Assembly (NCBI GenBank): GCA_026413225.1
Contig: CM048553.1
Coordinates: 101,394,690-101,458,689, forward strand
Length of the DNA: 64,000 bases
Direction: 5' to 3'
DNA from: Otis tarda
Taxonomy: Eukaryota > Chordata > Aves > Otidiformes > Otididae
Part shown: piece after piece, positions 25,078-38,310 of the stretch
Layout: the number at the start of each line of letters is the position of its first letter
Position numbering within the stretch: position 1 is the first letter of the stretch
The notes under the pieces: generated by a model
Seen by the model: only the letters and a program-made list of their open reading frames with translations
The model's database searches: none
Told to the model about the DNA's origin: nothing
Made by a program: the position numbers and the translations under genes

Positions 25078-27930
25078 CAGACCCACCAACTGCAAGCCTT
25101 TATCTTAATTCAATAGCAAAAGTACAATTATTCCGAATAAGGATCCTTCAACAGTTTTGATACAGTCATTCAAAATTAAAACCAATGCAAAAAATATATA
25201 AACAATTTACAAATCAACAGTTTGATTACTGAACAGTGTCAAGTACAAACAGAAGTATGAGAAACCCCTTTCATAACATTTCAGAATATTACCTGGCATT
25301 AAAGCTTCCTTTTTGAATACCTATTATATAACTTCACAAATCTTACCAATATTGACAATTCATTCCGAATTTACCATCACTTACGCTAAAAAGACATCCT
25401 ACTTTTCAAGAAAAGTGTTTAAACAGCCCTGATGAAAATTAGCATATTTTGTAAGACTGTAAGTACATTTAAGGCTAGTGAAAGTAATTACCTAATACTA
25501 CTGCTTGCAATCAGGGGTTATGGAAGAAGGTAAGGTACAAGTTACTAAATACAGTGCTGATAACGAACTTCAAACTCACAGCTAATAATTCTCTTTTATC
25601 ACATCATTACATAAATGAAGCACGTGAGTGACAAATGTCCTTACATAGGGATTCAGAGCCAAGACTGCGATTTTTCCTAACAAATCCCATCAGTTCAGAG
25701 AAGAGGAATGCTGTGCTTAGCTACAGCACCAGCACCTAGATCTGTCAGACATGAGACAATTGTTGTGCCTAAGAGTGAAGCTGGTACCATAATACCCCAT
25801 TACACCCTGAAGATTTGGATCATGCTTGCTAACTGTCTTTGTCCCATCCTCAGCACCTGGGCTGGAGAGGAACCTGCCTGCAAGACAGCCAGTGTTACCA
25901 TTCAAGAACTCCATCTGAGAAGAGTTTTTTTACTAAATGCCATCAACTTGTCCATGGATCCCCTCAGCAGGAGATGTTTAGAAACAGAACGCATCACCAC
26001 CTCACACTTCTCTCTTCTGGGACACAACCCTTAGCAGAGAAGAGACCAACACCACCTGCACATCTCTGCCCTTGCTTTTTACGCAGTCTGTGCCAAAGGA
26101 GAGGAAGAGCTAGCATGCACTCACTGACACAAGTGAACAAACAAATCCCTTCTAGTATTTTTTCAGGTTGAAATGGAATTCCCTTTTTCAGCATTCTTCA
26201 TATATTTTGCTATGTTCATCTGTCACTCTTATATTTGTGATTACCAAAGGATTCTGCTTTTTCTTATCACTTTGGTAAGCAGGAATAGTATTTCTTCTTA
26301 CCTTTTTGTAGCTGCATCACTAAAAATAGGATGGTAAAACATTCAGAAATGTTGTATTTAATTCCAGCAACAAGTCAAATTAAACTGAAAATATTCATTT
26401 TTAGAAGTTTTTAACATATTTCAGAAGATTTGATATTTTTGTTTCCAACGCACCTCTAAATTAATGCAAACATACTTCCTCTGAACAAGAGAGCAAACAA
26501 GTGTTGGTTTCACTATAGGACATATGATCTAGATACCAAGGTCTAATCATAACATATTTATCACCAACTAGCATTTAGCTTGTATATGATGTCCACAGGC
26601 ACTTGTAGTGATAGCTGTCAAACTGCATTATATTTCTGGCATAAACAAGCATAACAACAAGGGCAAGAAATGGAGCGCAGTATAGAGTAACAACACAGCC
26701 TGGAATTTAGCCCATAGTAAAGAAACAGTCAAACTCATTATCATCCTCAATGATAGAGGTTCATGCTTACAGTGGCAGAATATTTCAGAAGTCACCAAGC
26801 TTCATGGAGTTTTTTTCTATTAAAGGTGCTAAAAATTGTTTTAGAAATACAGTATCCTTCTCCCTTCCTTTCTCTTTTACCATAACAGAGATCAGAACAT
26901 CTTAGTCAAGTCATGCATGTTCCTGGAGAAGGAGGTCTAAAAGGACATAACCCACCCTCCTTGGATTTCAGAACTGCTTGTTCCAGTGCTACTTAAGGAT
27001 AAGCGTATTTCAAGTATTCTATATGAAAAGCCCCATCTTACTCTCTTTCAAGGAAAAAGGAACAGAAATTAATGAGGGAAAAAAAAAAAAAACCAAACAG
27101 ATTATCAGTGACTAAGTTCCTAGTTCTTTTTCAAAGTCTTGTCTATATTCCATACATTTAACATTCTAATTTAATTTGGCAGCAACCTTTTTTCCTCCTT
27201 GGTCTGCTCATAGTCACTTTTCTGCTATCCCTTTTTTACTTCTCCCTTGAACTGGAGATAATTCCATGTCTGTATACCTCAAAAGATTTTGCAAGACTGC
27301 ATCCACCTCTCAATCTTATGTAGAGGGAAACCATGATTCTCAGATGCAAAGACGAATTTCTAGTTAAATGTTATCAGTGATAAAGATGAGGTAGTTTTAG
27401 TGTCTGGGGAAAAACAAACAAACCAACCAACATCACAGTACAGAAATAAAAGAATATTGTTTCACCACGCATTGCATTACAAGAAAGTAGTGACGGGAAA
27501 AGCAGCCACTGGCATCACCAACAACAGTATACAGTCCACTGGCACATGATTAAGTCAAAGTCCTTCCATTTAAACTGGAGGTTCATCTCTCCTTGACAGG
27601 CAAACGACAGAGCGCATGCATCATTCAGAAATGACTTGGGTTATTGACAGTGCAGAGAAAGTCTCCTATTCTTTAAGACATTTCTGAAGAACAGAGGTCA
27701 CAATTAGAAAAAACTATGTACAAAGATTCACCTCTGTTTCTCATAAAACACTTCAATTTCTTCTTTTTTTTTTTAGGAAATCATTAAATTTATATATAAG
27801 TCAAGTTCCTGACAGCTTGTTGTTTCCCATCTTCCATCATTCAGTGGTGAATGTTTAATCGGTAAAAAATACATAGTAATTTTCTGCAGCAACGAAGTCT
27901 CAAACCAACCTTGGCACCTTATACAGAAAA

Positions 27931-28011
27931 CAGTTTCCCTGTGATACAAAAGTTACTAATTCCGTTACAGCTAACAGTTTCCTCATGATCCAAAAGTCAC
28001 TAATTCCATTA
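27931..28011. repeat. Diverged tandem duplication, period 44 bases
   Basis: Copy 1 (27931-27967) reads cagtttccctgtgatacaaa then agttactaattccgtta. Copy 2 (27975-28011) reads cagtttcctcatgatccaaa then agtcactaattccatta. The copies match in most positions with substitutions only. Confidence 0.9.
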
Positions 28012-28052
28012 GTTCCCAGGGGAGGAATGGATGTTTCTTCCTGATAATTTCT

Positions 28053-28058
<6 letters not shown>

Positions 28059-28088
<30 letters not shown>
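28059..28088. repeat. Poly-A tract, about 30 bases
   Basis: Uninterrupted A run following ttgattt. No retrocopied gene or SINE was recognised upstream, so it is recorded as a simple repeat. Confidence 0.9.
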
Positions 28089-28093
<5 letters not shown>

Positions 28094-30029
28094 CATTAAG
28101 AACATTAAGAAAAAAGAAATAATTTCAAAATTATAAAAATAGGAAAAAAGAAAAAGAAAAAAAGGAGGGGAGAGAGATGACCAGATGTAACCAGAGACTG
28201 ATAGGCTTAAAAATGTTTTTCAGTCCTTCAAGCAGCATCTGGTACTCAAAGCCAGTTTTATCTGTCTTACAAGTAGTCACATCAAACCCACGCAGATATA
28301 CATGAAGAACACCTTCTAAGGCTTGTATCAGAGACAGTCACATACAGAACAGTATAGCTGTTCAGCAGGAAACTGAAAAATAGAGAATAGTAATCCTAAA
28401 AATCAGTGGACTGCATGCCAGACAGAACACATCGCAATTCTGAGCTGTATAAACAGAGACAAAGGTAAAGGGCATCTAATCTTTAAATTCTCTAAATTAG
28501 TTACACTAAATCCTATACTAATTTAACTGTTACAGTAAATCCTTAAAATAAATATTATTCAGCAAAGGCCATGGCAACTTGTGCTGTCTTTGTAAACCCC
28601 TGGTCATCAGAAAGGAGATCAAACTCATTCAGTATTCTTGAGAGCCTGTGCTAAAAAGCAAACTTTGTATTGTGCAGAGATGAGGAATATACTCACCTGA
28701 AGGGCTATTCATAAACAAATATGTAGTCACCTATGGCAGTGACCACCATCAAATTCATTTTTCATCTTTACAGATAACAAATACTTCTGATTACACAATA
28801 CATATGTACATATGGATGTATAATTATATATTGATTAGTTTAGCTTTTAGCATAACATATGAATGTATTGAATTTCTCCAGAGTAACAGATAACATTTTT
28901 TAAAAATTATACCAATAGACCATTAGCATTATGAGTTAATTTATTTTCCCCAACAGTGCTAAAGATATGCAAAATTTTCATTTTTCAGAGTTGCATAGTA
29001 AATGATTAACACCAGCTCTGCTCATTATCTTGCTTAACAAAACTTCTCTAAGAACAAATAAATCAAAAATGCCTCTAACATTCCTGAATAAATAAATTAC
29101 AGACCTGTTCAGTGGCAGCAATGATATTTTAAAAAGCTTGTGCAAGCTCATTGTACAATTTTATTACAAAACTGCAATTTATAATAAAACTGTTCACTTT
29201 TTTTTTAAATTTTCTACCCAGTTTTACTCAAAGAAGTATCTTTTGCAACCCACGAAACTTTAAAATAGCTACATGTGTGGAAACATTAACCTCATGTGCC
29301 AATGGGTTACAATATACAAATAACGATAGGAGAAGAACCCTCGCTGCCCATTTTACAACGGGATTTGTAGGATAACGGCAGTTAAATGAAACAACTATTA
29401 TCTGGTAGGATATCAGATTTCCATCACTATGAATGCATGCTATATATTTTGTCTTAGAAATACACTTCTTGTCTCAGACTTTGGAGTTTTTGTTTGGTTT
29501 TTTTTTTCCATTACACATGGATACTGAAGTCAGTCTGGATGGAAAACAGCCTGCATTTCCTATCCTCCCTGGAAAAAAATCTTTACATAAAGAAGGCATC
29601 TCCAATTTTAAAGATTTAGTGAATTGCCTTTGTAACTTGGTCCTCATATTCAAAGGAAAAACACTTTCTTTTTTTTTTTTTTTTAATGTGTATTTACAAA
29701 GTAAAACCACAAAGCCTGGTCAACAAAACTGCATTTTGTTGAGTTTTGGGGTCAAAATAACCATTGCTGTGAGAAAGGCACACACCACAGAAAGAATTTC
29801 CTCCTCAAAGTAAAGCATCGAAAAAATGTTTGTTCCCTCTTTAGAACAAAGAGCAAAATGAAAGGCATAATACGACCACAACACAATGAAACTGTTATCT
29901 GTTGCTAGTTCCCTACCAGCCCACAGATTTTCCTTAGCATTAAAAAACAGCATGTAAATTAAGGTGACTGAAACATGCTTTCAGCGAGCAGAGTAATATG
30001 GTAGCTATTCATCACCTGAAGTCATAAAA

Positions 30030-30250
30030 CACTAGGTCTTGTCCTTAGCATATTCTAATGAAGCCTATCATGCAAATGAGAGTGACCTTTTCCGTGCATT
30101 CTGCAAGTTCACATTTATGTGAGGAGTATATATAGTTTGCCAATACAAACTAGCCAAAGACTGCGTAATTACTGTAATCAATTAGTAGTTAGTGTCGCTC
30201 TGCTCATTTGTGGCTAATGTCAGCTAAACCATTTTTGAGAAAACCACCCT
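30030..30250. promoter_or_regulatory. Candidate non-coding regulatory element
   Basis: Contains a perfect octamer ATGCAAAT (30070-30077), a TATATATA-like step near 30127-30133, TAATTA (30166-30171) and a paired homeodomain-like run TAATCAATTAG (30175-30185), within sequence free of simple repeats. The motif mix is like that at 8280-8660. This is inference from motifs only. Confidence 0.25.
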
Positions 30251-31707
30251 GACAGCCTCTTTCTGTTGTTTTTGTTGCTGCTGTTATTCTGCAACAAGAA
30301 AACAAGATATACAAGTCAAACTTCTCGAGATGGAAGCACAGTAGCATTTTTCTAACATGCTTTCTCTTCAGGTGAAAAATAAAAGTAAGACCTGCCCCTG
30401 TGATGGGTAGAGATTCCCCAGGAAAGTTACATATCCTTAAAATGACATTGAAGTTTTATGCCTGTAAAATGAAGCATTAATATTTAAATATTTAAATGAA
30501 GGACACTCTCCCATGAGGCAGTTCAGACCAAGTAAGGAAGACTTGGTAGAACTTCGGCACTCTTTTCAATGGATGAATAAACAGGCCATACCCTCTGCTC
30601 AGCAACAGTCTATTTTGTAGACAGTTATGGATAGGAAACATTACTGGAGCTGGTAATTAAAGTAAAAACTAATACTGTCTCAGAAATGGGGAAATTTACA
30701 CAGGAAAATAATTTATCATGCCTTACAGTTCCCCACAACTGAAATGAATTATCTTCTTATTTAGCACGTGTCTATTTTATTCCACAGTATCTTCCAAGCT
30801 GAAACAAGGCCCACTTGCTGGTTTTCATATCAAAATCGAGCAGGCATTATGCCACTATTTGAAATAAACTGCCAATACAGCATCTGATGAGAAAAGAGAA
30901 CTTTCAGACAAATGAGAATATACAGACCACAGTTTTGCATTCTTTTTATACTTACACACTTTATAATGGTCACATCTGAGTGGTTTAGGAAACCAAAATC
31001 AACTCTCTGCAAAACCAGAATTGCACATTAAAAACAAAACCAGGTTTGTGCCTTAAGAAATCAACGCACATGAAAATAATTCTATCCCTTCATTTTACAT
31101 CTATGCTGAGAAATATAAGCTGGGTTTTTTTTACTAAGAAATTACACTGTTAATGCAATGTTGCTATGTGTACACATAAACACATGCATATATAGTATAT
31201 ATGTATATATATAGCAAAACAGCTTCTTAGATCTTGCTATTTTTGTGGTATGACGAACGTTATAATCAATTGTTTTTTCACTCGGCAGAGAACTGCAAGT
31301 TTCAAATGGATATATTACAGGGACAAGAAACATTGCTTTTTCTGCTGAGAGTGTGAAGATGAGTTTTGCTTCTTTGCATGCCCATATCACTCACTCAATA
31401 TTGGGAGCATTTCTATTTTACAAAATATTCTGCAGTAAAGCAGTTGCAGTGCATGTAACATTTGGTCAAGTAAAGCATCAGATACAGAGAATAATTTCTA
31501 AAAAAAGATGTTGACTATCAAATTCTAAAATTATTAATAAGTAAGATTAAAGGAAAAGATATTTGTGTATGGCACACTAATGTAAAGGTAATTTAATTGA
31601 TACAACTGAAGTCAAAAGCAAGTGATGAAAGCTGAAACCTTCCCTTGTCTTCATTCAGGCTATAAGAATATTCCTTAAATAGAAAATTAGTGCGTTTCAA
31701 CTGCAAA

Positions 31708-31710
<3 letters not shown>

Positions 31711-31743
<33 letters not shown>
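31711..31743. repeat. Poly-A tract, about 33 bases
   Basis: Uninterrupted A run, the longest in the window. A moderately GC-rich stretch (about 31790-32060) follows on its right. No retroposon was recognised on either side. Confidence 0.9.
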
Positions 31744-31745
<2 letters not shown>

Positions 31746-32584
31746 AAATATATATTTTTTAAGGCTTTTTTTCCCCCTCAAGGTCTCATGAACTTCACTG
31801 GAAGCTGTCACGATGGTGAGAGCAGCAAAGGCAGGCAGGTGGAGGGGCAGAGCCTGTGCTGGGAGGTGCATGAGACCCGGCGCGGGTCGCACCCTGCACA
31901 GATCCAAGGATGTGGCACAATCCTTCTTGGTGCCTCCTCCTGTTCTCCCTTGAGCAGCCTGCCCCTGCCATACTCTGTACAGTCATCCACGAATATTTTC
32001 ACTGATGGGCACCGGTGCCAAGGCTGCAGTGTGGGGCAGGGTGGGGCTGGCTACCACACTAAACCTTTCCCATCTCTTCCTCTCATTTGCCACATGCTTG
32101 CACATAAAATCATTCAGGATCCAATTCTGAGCACACCGAAAATAGTTATATTCCCTCCAGTTTCACTAGCAGCAAGACTTCAGTGGACTCTTCTGGTTTA
32201 TCCAACAATAAAATGAGAATACTACTTATCTGCAGCATTGGAATACTTTCATTTGGCCTTGTTTGTAAAAATGTTTAGAGATATTCCAAGGGAAAAAAAT
32301 AATTAAAAAAAAAAAAAGGAAGCTGTTCAGCAAAAAAAGTAGCATTACTTACAGCTAAGCTTGTATCCCAGTAACTAAAGAGGGTGGTCAGGTTCAGGAA
32401 TGCATTTGAAAGGTCCCTAAAGAACGTGGACTTTTGAACTAAAAAAGCAAAGCAAAAAAACTAAAAATATTAAAAGTAAAATATTTGTTTCCATGGTGAT
32501 CTTGAGGGGGTGGGGGAAGAGCAATCAAGTCGCAATAAGTACAGTGACACTGAAGATTTATTGGTTTACTTCTGCATACTGCTG

Positions 32585-32885
32585 CAGCCAGGCACCTCGC
32601 ATGGCGTCAAGCACGTCCGAGGTGTCGATCCTGACACGGCGCCCAGCAGCGGGAAGATCGCTCTTTTCATTCTTGTCAGAGCACGCCGCGACGGGGGCAT
32701 CTGACAGTTACTGAGAGGAACGACGGGCAAGACGAGGAGCAGAAAGCAGGGGAAAGTAAGCAACGTGCCCGGAGAGCCTCAGGCAGTGTGGCAGCGGCAG
32801 GGAAGGCCTCGCGGAGCCGCCACCTGACCAGCACCCACGAAAAGGCGAGCAAGAGATGCTTCATAAAGCAGAAGACTCGCCGATC
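32585..32885. promoter_or_regulatory. CpG-island-like patch in AT-rich intron
   Basis: By hand count there are about 26 CpG steps in roughly 300 bases, at G+C near 58 percent. Observed CpG is therefore about what base composition predicts, whereas the surrounding intron is strongly CpG-poor. Examples are gacacggcgcccagcagcgg, cacgccgcgacggg, aacgacgggcaagacgagg and ctcgcggagccgcc. No TATA box, repeat family or known exon was recognised. It could be an internal promoter or enhancer, or a young GC-rich insertion. Open frames of 60-85 codons here are explained by composition. Confidence 0.5.
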
Positions 32886-35800
32886 ACTGCTGATCCACCC
32901 CAGGATGATGCCTTTATGATAAACACTCACGACAACTTGTGACCAAAGTGCTGTTACAACACTAATTGTCCATGAAAGCTGACCTGCAGCAAAGCAGCAG
33001 AGTTCAGTTTCGATAGGCCTGGCTCAAGAGTATGAACGTGATTTGGGATGACAGGAGACATCCACGCATCAAAAATCTCTCAGAACGGCTGACGTGACTT
33101 TGCACACTGTAAAAAAAAGCAGTGGAAATCCTAGACTTCTGGCTCTTTGTCAGGAAAGCAGAAAGGACCGCGGCGATGGCATTTTTAAGAGCATCTTTCC
33201 AAACTAGCGTAAGCTTTGCACGGCTTTGAAAAGCATGGATGGTTCTTTTTCCTCAGTGCCATTATTATTATTATTATGTCTTTAACCAAGCATAAATCCC
33301 ACACAGTTAATGACGGAAGATCACATTAGCCAAAGTAATATTCCTGCTTAAATTTCAATATATTTTCTGATTTTGACTCAACTGAACAGTTTTCTCTCCA
33401 TTTTGTTTTAACTCGGCAAATGCCAGGACTTGCAACTTTCCGGTGTAAAACCCTTGCAGAAATGCTGGAAGTGTGCAAGGCAAGTGTGCAGAGGCAAGCA
33501 GGAAGCATTCTTACTCTTACTCTCCACTGAGAATATTTGTTTCAAGTACATTTTATAACATAAAACGGTTATTAAAAAAAAAATATGGAAAGCAATGGTA
33601 CAGATAAGGTTATGCATTTGAGAAGGACTAAATATCTGAGTTTTTAAGTATGACGATAACTACAGGGAAAGAAAATAAAAGAAAAACCAAATTTTTACTC
33701 ATGAGCAACATAGTGATTTACTATTGCCATGATGTTTCAGATTTTTTGAATGCTTAGTTTGAAAGGAAAGGTTCAGCTTTGTTACATTTTTAAATTTACT
33801 ATTACTGTAGCATTTCAGGCTTTTTTTATAAGCTACTAATGTACATGAGGCACCTTTCTACCATTGCAATTTAAAATCACATTTTCTGATATTAAATGAC
33901 CTTTCTTATTATATCTAATTAAAAATAGTGTAGCCCAAACCCAATATTTTAATTGATAATTTCAGCAGTTCAGCTTTTGAAAAATGTGAGAATGAAGTGC
34001 AAGAAACAAAATCAATCCTCAATCCTATTTGATAACCATAGTTTTGAATCAGATAAACAGTTAATCTTATTTAACTTTTGAAATGGTTCAATGTTTAGAT
34101 TTACCTAACCATAACATTTAATTTTAAATTGATTAAAAATTGAACCAGTTTAATTATTCAAAATATTTCAAAATTACCCATTTTAAATATTGAACCCATT
34201 GAAAATGTTAAGCCACAATGCCAAAAAAATTAGAAATGCAACTGAAAAGAAGGAGAAGCTCTATAGGTGGGAGAGGTTGGAGCTTTTTTGTCTGTTTTCG
34301 TTTTATTTTTAAAAGAAAAGGAATAACGCACAATAAACTACTGAAACTTAATTGAGATGACAGGTCCATAAAATACATAAGACAATAAAGAACCATTAGA
34401 ACACTTAGCAGAGGAAACCAAATCGAATAGCTTATTTTCAGACATAGTACAAGATTATAAACCAACACTGTATCACCCAGTTGGTTGCTTACCTTCCCCC
34501 ACCCCCCCTGCCAAATTTCTCCAATCAGGATATCTCTTAAATACTTCCCTCTTTAAAACAAATGCAGACACACACATTTAAACCTCAAATCCTCACATAA
34601 GACAACCCCTATATGACAGTCTTAGGTGTCAGCCTTAAACATGCATCCAGGTGGATCAGTGGGCAGGACAAAGCAGATCATTTGGGTTATTTATTTATTT
34701 AGGATGGCCAATGACACATGTCATTCAGTTACTAAGTTATAAGAGAAGGCTAGATGCAAATCATCTTTATATTCATCCATATTCCTTATCAAAAGGAAAA
34801 TGAAGTTTCATATTGCCCCATACATTTAAGGTTTTGGTTTTTTTTTTTTTTTTAAAAGCATGTAAGTCCACCATGTTATGGTGTAAGGCTACCATGACAT
34901 TTGTATAGCACCTAATGCAAAGGGTTGAATGCAACTTGGTATGTTAGTATTGCCACAATTAAAATGCTATATTACTAATAATTTACTAACATAAGTAGAA
35001 TACTGAAATAGTTTCATATCCCTATACTTATAGGCAAAAAGGCCAAAGACCTACATTACGACCATTGTAATATATTCTTGTTTTTTAAAAAGCTGCTCAA
35101 CTTCAAACAATAATTATTATTTATTATAGAAATGCAAGAACCTTGACACACACAGTTTAAAAAAGAAACTTCTCTTAATTATACAACCTTACAAGACTAA
35201 ACAGAATATTCTACAGGGACAAACAAAGATTTAAAAACTTTTTCCTATTCCCTCCACCCTCCCCCCCCCCGAATTAATTGAGCTTAGCATTTTTTTCCAG
35301 AATTGATAAAATATTTGATAGCATATACCATTGTTTCCAAAGAACACTTCGTACAAGAAGTAATAAGAGAAATATAACCCCTGTTGGCATTTCCACTAAA
35401 GTTAAAAAGGTCTACCTGCAATCAACACTGAGCTTATACACATTAACTGACAAAGCAAAGAAATGGTTTACTAGAATACACATTCAAGAAGAAAAAAATA
35501 AGGGGTAAAAAAAAAAAGGAGCCATAAGTGGGACATTAAAAACTGTGCTATCATGAAAAAGAATGAGCACACACCACCAACTAAAGTGAGGGTGCTAAGC
35601 TTGGTGCATCTCAGAAATAAGATACACGATGGAAAGAATATAGAAATGAAGCCACCCATTCCTAAAGCTTCTGCTCTTTTCAGGAGATGTAGAAGACATT
35701 AGAGCAACAATGTCTCCTTTTTAAATAGAAAAAAATAATGGGCATTTCTGAATGTCAGAATAGTTTGGGGGTAATTCATTTGTTAAACTGCTTTGTTTAC

Positions 35801-37522
35801 AAAAGAGACAGGAAATGTGGCCATTTTATTATGAATTTATAATAAAAATACACACACATATATACACATACAGGCACTGACCAACATTCAAACTAGTGGA
35901 GCCATTACATAGAAACAGTGGTGAAAATATTTGGAAGTGTATAAATGCCCTCCTCCCTAAAACACAGACATGCTTCATTAACGGTGACAGAATGGTGCTT
36001 TATATCAGGGTGGACAAGACTATAGCTATTGTTCACCAGGCATCAGGATTTTAAAGACAGAATGTTATCAAGCAATCAAGAGTCTTACTTTTGTTGTTGG
36101 CACAAGACTGAAACAAACCAAATTGTTTCTCCGTGCCGCTGCTGATACACCACATCTCAAATCAGGAACCTGAGCTCCCGAAGGCAGCACCTAAAGTAAG
36201 CCTGGCATTTTGTGGGGTACTCAGTGCTGTGCTGCCCCTAACCCACACGCTTTCTATCTTCCCTGCATCCCCAGTGCTGCTCACTTGGACAGCCAGTCAC
36301 TGGGATTAGCTCACTGATCTAACCAGAGTCTAATTCCTTTTAGCCTGGAAACTAATGCTGAGGTCCTCCAGTTTACCTCGCAGCTTTCTGAGCCATGTTT
36401 GACAAGCAGAGGCCAGGAACGTGGCCATGTGGCTAGGAGAACACGAAGTTTTGGCAGCCGCACAAGCTCAGGCCAGCTTTAGTTTCACAGCCCTTTAAAG
36501 ACTGTGGTCATAACAGGTCCCTGCTTTAGAAGATGCAGGTTTTGTTTTATACTATTTTCAACCCATGTCTAATTTTTAAGAGACTCTAGGTCTTTAGATA
36601 CACTACAAATAGCAGCCTTAAAAAGAAGACTGCCCAGAACCTTTCTCTAAACTGAAATCCAAAGATTCGAAGTCCAAACAACCCAAAGAAATGACAGAAA
36701 TCCCTGATGTTTTAGTTGGAGCTAGGCTGTTACCTCCCACAGGTGCTAATTTCCGCTGCTCATTTCTTTTCTGTTATATAAAAGACATTAACCTGTTTTT
36801 CCTTCTTTTTATGATACTCCTATACGTTGGCACTATCCTATCAGCCAGACCACACTGTACAGCTCCGATACTCTAACACCTGCCATTTTCAACAACCACT
36901 ATACCGAAAGTATCAGAAGTCTAGTTTAAAAGTATCCTTAATTACAAATGCTTAATATCATTGTTTATTTATGGAGATACAATCCTTCTAATCTATGATA
37001 TCCATTGATAATTCTAACAAATGCTTGGTCCATAAATATTTAATGGCCACTTGTGGGTGTTTTATGTTGCTGTCTTTGGCATTGACCTATTCTCAGGTTT
37101 ATTAATTGGAAAAGGGTTATTTTATCCTAAATAAGACATGTAATTTTACAATATTTGAGTTATGCATAGAGGAAATCAGATAATTCTGTCTCACGCAAAC
37201 AAGGAAAACACATTTTTCACAGGAAGAGCATAAATCAAGTTAACGAGGGACAGTTTATTTTGTATGATTTCTCAGGGCTTTCAAACAGAAGACTAGTTGA
37301 CAGATGCCTCCATCCTTAAGAAAGCCAACAGCAGTTTAATTGTAACCTTGCGGTTGTTCCCATTCCTGTGTGCCTAACAAGCTCCCTCTTTCCTTTTAGC
37401 GTGGGTTTTACCTGGCCGGCCTGAAGTTAAACCCACTGTTGAATCTAAATCCCTCCTGCCCATAACACCTCTGAAGTGGTCTTGCTAAGACAGGAGATCT
37501 TGAAAAAAGACTATACATTTGA

Positions 37523-37527
37523 AATAC
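37523..37527. repeat. Target-site duplication, left copy (AATAC)
   Basis: AATAC directly precedes the TG that starts the LTR and is repeated exactly at 38689-38693. A 5-base duplication is typical of ERV-L-type integration. Confidence 0.85.
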
Positions 37528-37656
37528 TGTTCTGGTTTTGTTTAGTAAGGGGGGGCCTAAGGTGGTGGCTTCTGTAGGAAACTGCTAGAAGTCGCTCCCC
37601 TCTGTTCAGTGGACTCGGACAGGCCTAGGGCGGACCTGCTGCTGGCCAAGGCCAAG

Positions 37657-37709
37657 CCAATTGGTAGCAGAATGTTCCATGGTAACGCCTCTGCGGTAAC
37701 GTATTTAAG
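37657..37709 (+). promoter_or_regulatory. LTR promoter: CCAAT box and TATA-like box
   Basis: CCAAT at 37657-37661 within gccaagccaattgg, and TATTTAAG at 37702-37709, 40 bases downstream of the CCAAT box. This is a normal U3 promoter arrangement. Any transcript would start just upstream of or within the poly-A tract at 37725-37750 and run on the plus strand, antisense to the presumed host gene. Confidence 0.6.
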
Positions 37710-37724
37710 AAGGGGAAAACAGGG

Positions 37725-37750
37725 AAAAAAAAAAAAAAAAAAAAAAAAAA
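37725..37750 (+). repeat. Poly-A tract of about 26 bases inside the LTR
   Basis: An uninterrupted A run starts about 15 bases after the TATA-like box and is followed by a purine-only run (gaaaagagagagaagaaaag). It probably expanded after insertion and sits close to where transcription would begin. Confidence 0.9.
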
Positions 37751-38029
37751 GAAAAGAGAGAGAAGAAAAGATGTGAAGCAGCTGAGCGGGGGCAGAGATG
37801 GGGAGGCGTGAGCCTCGTGGGCCTTGCAGGCCTCACCCTCTGGCCTCCCGCTGGGCAGCAGACTGGGCCCAACTTGGCCAAGCCCGGCTGCAAGAAGTGG
37901 AGAGGAGATGAGAAGTGAATAAGATGTAAAAAGGATCCCGAGAGGCGTCTGCCAGACTGTTGTGAGGAACGGCTGCAGACGCCAAGGTCAGTGAAGAAGG
38001 AGGGGAAGGAGTAATGCGGCTCCTGGCCA

Positions 38030-38310
38030 AGATTCCCCTGCAGCCTGTGGTGATGACCATGGTGGACCAGGTTGTCCCCCTGCAGCCCATGGAGGTCCAC
38101 GGAGGAGCAGAGATCCACTTGGAGCCCGTGGAGGACCCCACACTGGGGCAAGTGGAGGCCTGAAGGAGGCTGTGACCTGTGGAGGGCCCACTGGAACAGC
38201 TGTTCTAGAGGGACTGCACCCTGTGAAAGAAGTGACCCGCGCCAGAGCAGTTTCACAAAGGACTGTGGCCCGTGGGAGGGACCCCACGCTGGAGCAGAGG
38301 AGGAATGCGA
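38030..38310 (+). repeat. Imperfect internal repeats within the LTR
   Basis: Short related units recur: gcagcctgtgg, gcagcccatggagg, gagcccgtggagga, then cctgtgaaagaagtgaccc, cacaaaggactgtggcccgt and ggaccccacgctggagcag. Their spacing is irregular, about 30-50 bases. They read as a decayed minisatellite-like block within the LTR. Confidence 0.6.

Larger units (their letters stand above)
17674..37527. other. Presumed upstream intron, middle part
   Basis: Nearly 20 kb of AT-rich sequence with no recognised gene. It holds A-rich or poly-A tracts at about 18300-18343, 28059-28088 and 31711-31743, T-rich tracts at about 25019-25043, 29669-29684 and 34837-34853, a C10 run at 35261-35270, short tandem duplications at 22646-22695 and 27931-28011, a guanine-run cluster at 25044-25077, a motif-dense stretch at 30030-30250 and a CpG-dense patch at 32585-32885. 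Region 33880-34210 is almost pure A/T low-complexity sequence. Open frames of up to about 140 codons occur but show no known domain. Confidence 0.6.

Noticed and set aside
34081-34151. Inverted repeat aaatggttcaat / attgaaccagttt, possible DNA-transposon ends
   Set aside because: Arms are short and imperfect, the sequence is almost pure A/T, and no target duplication was seen.
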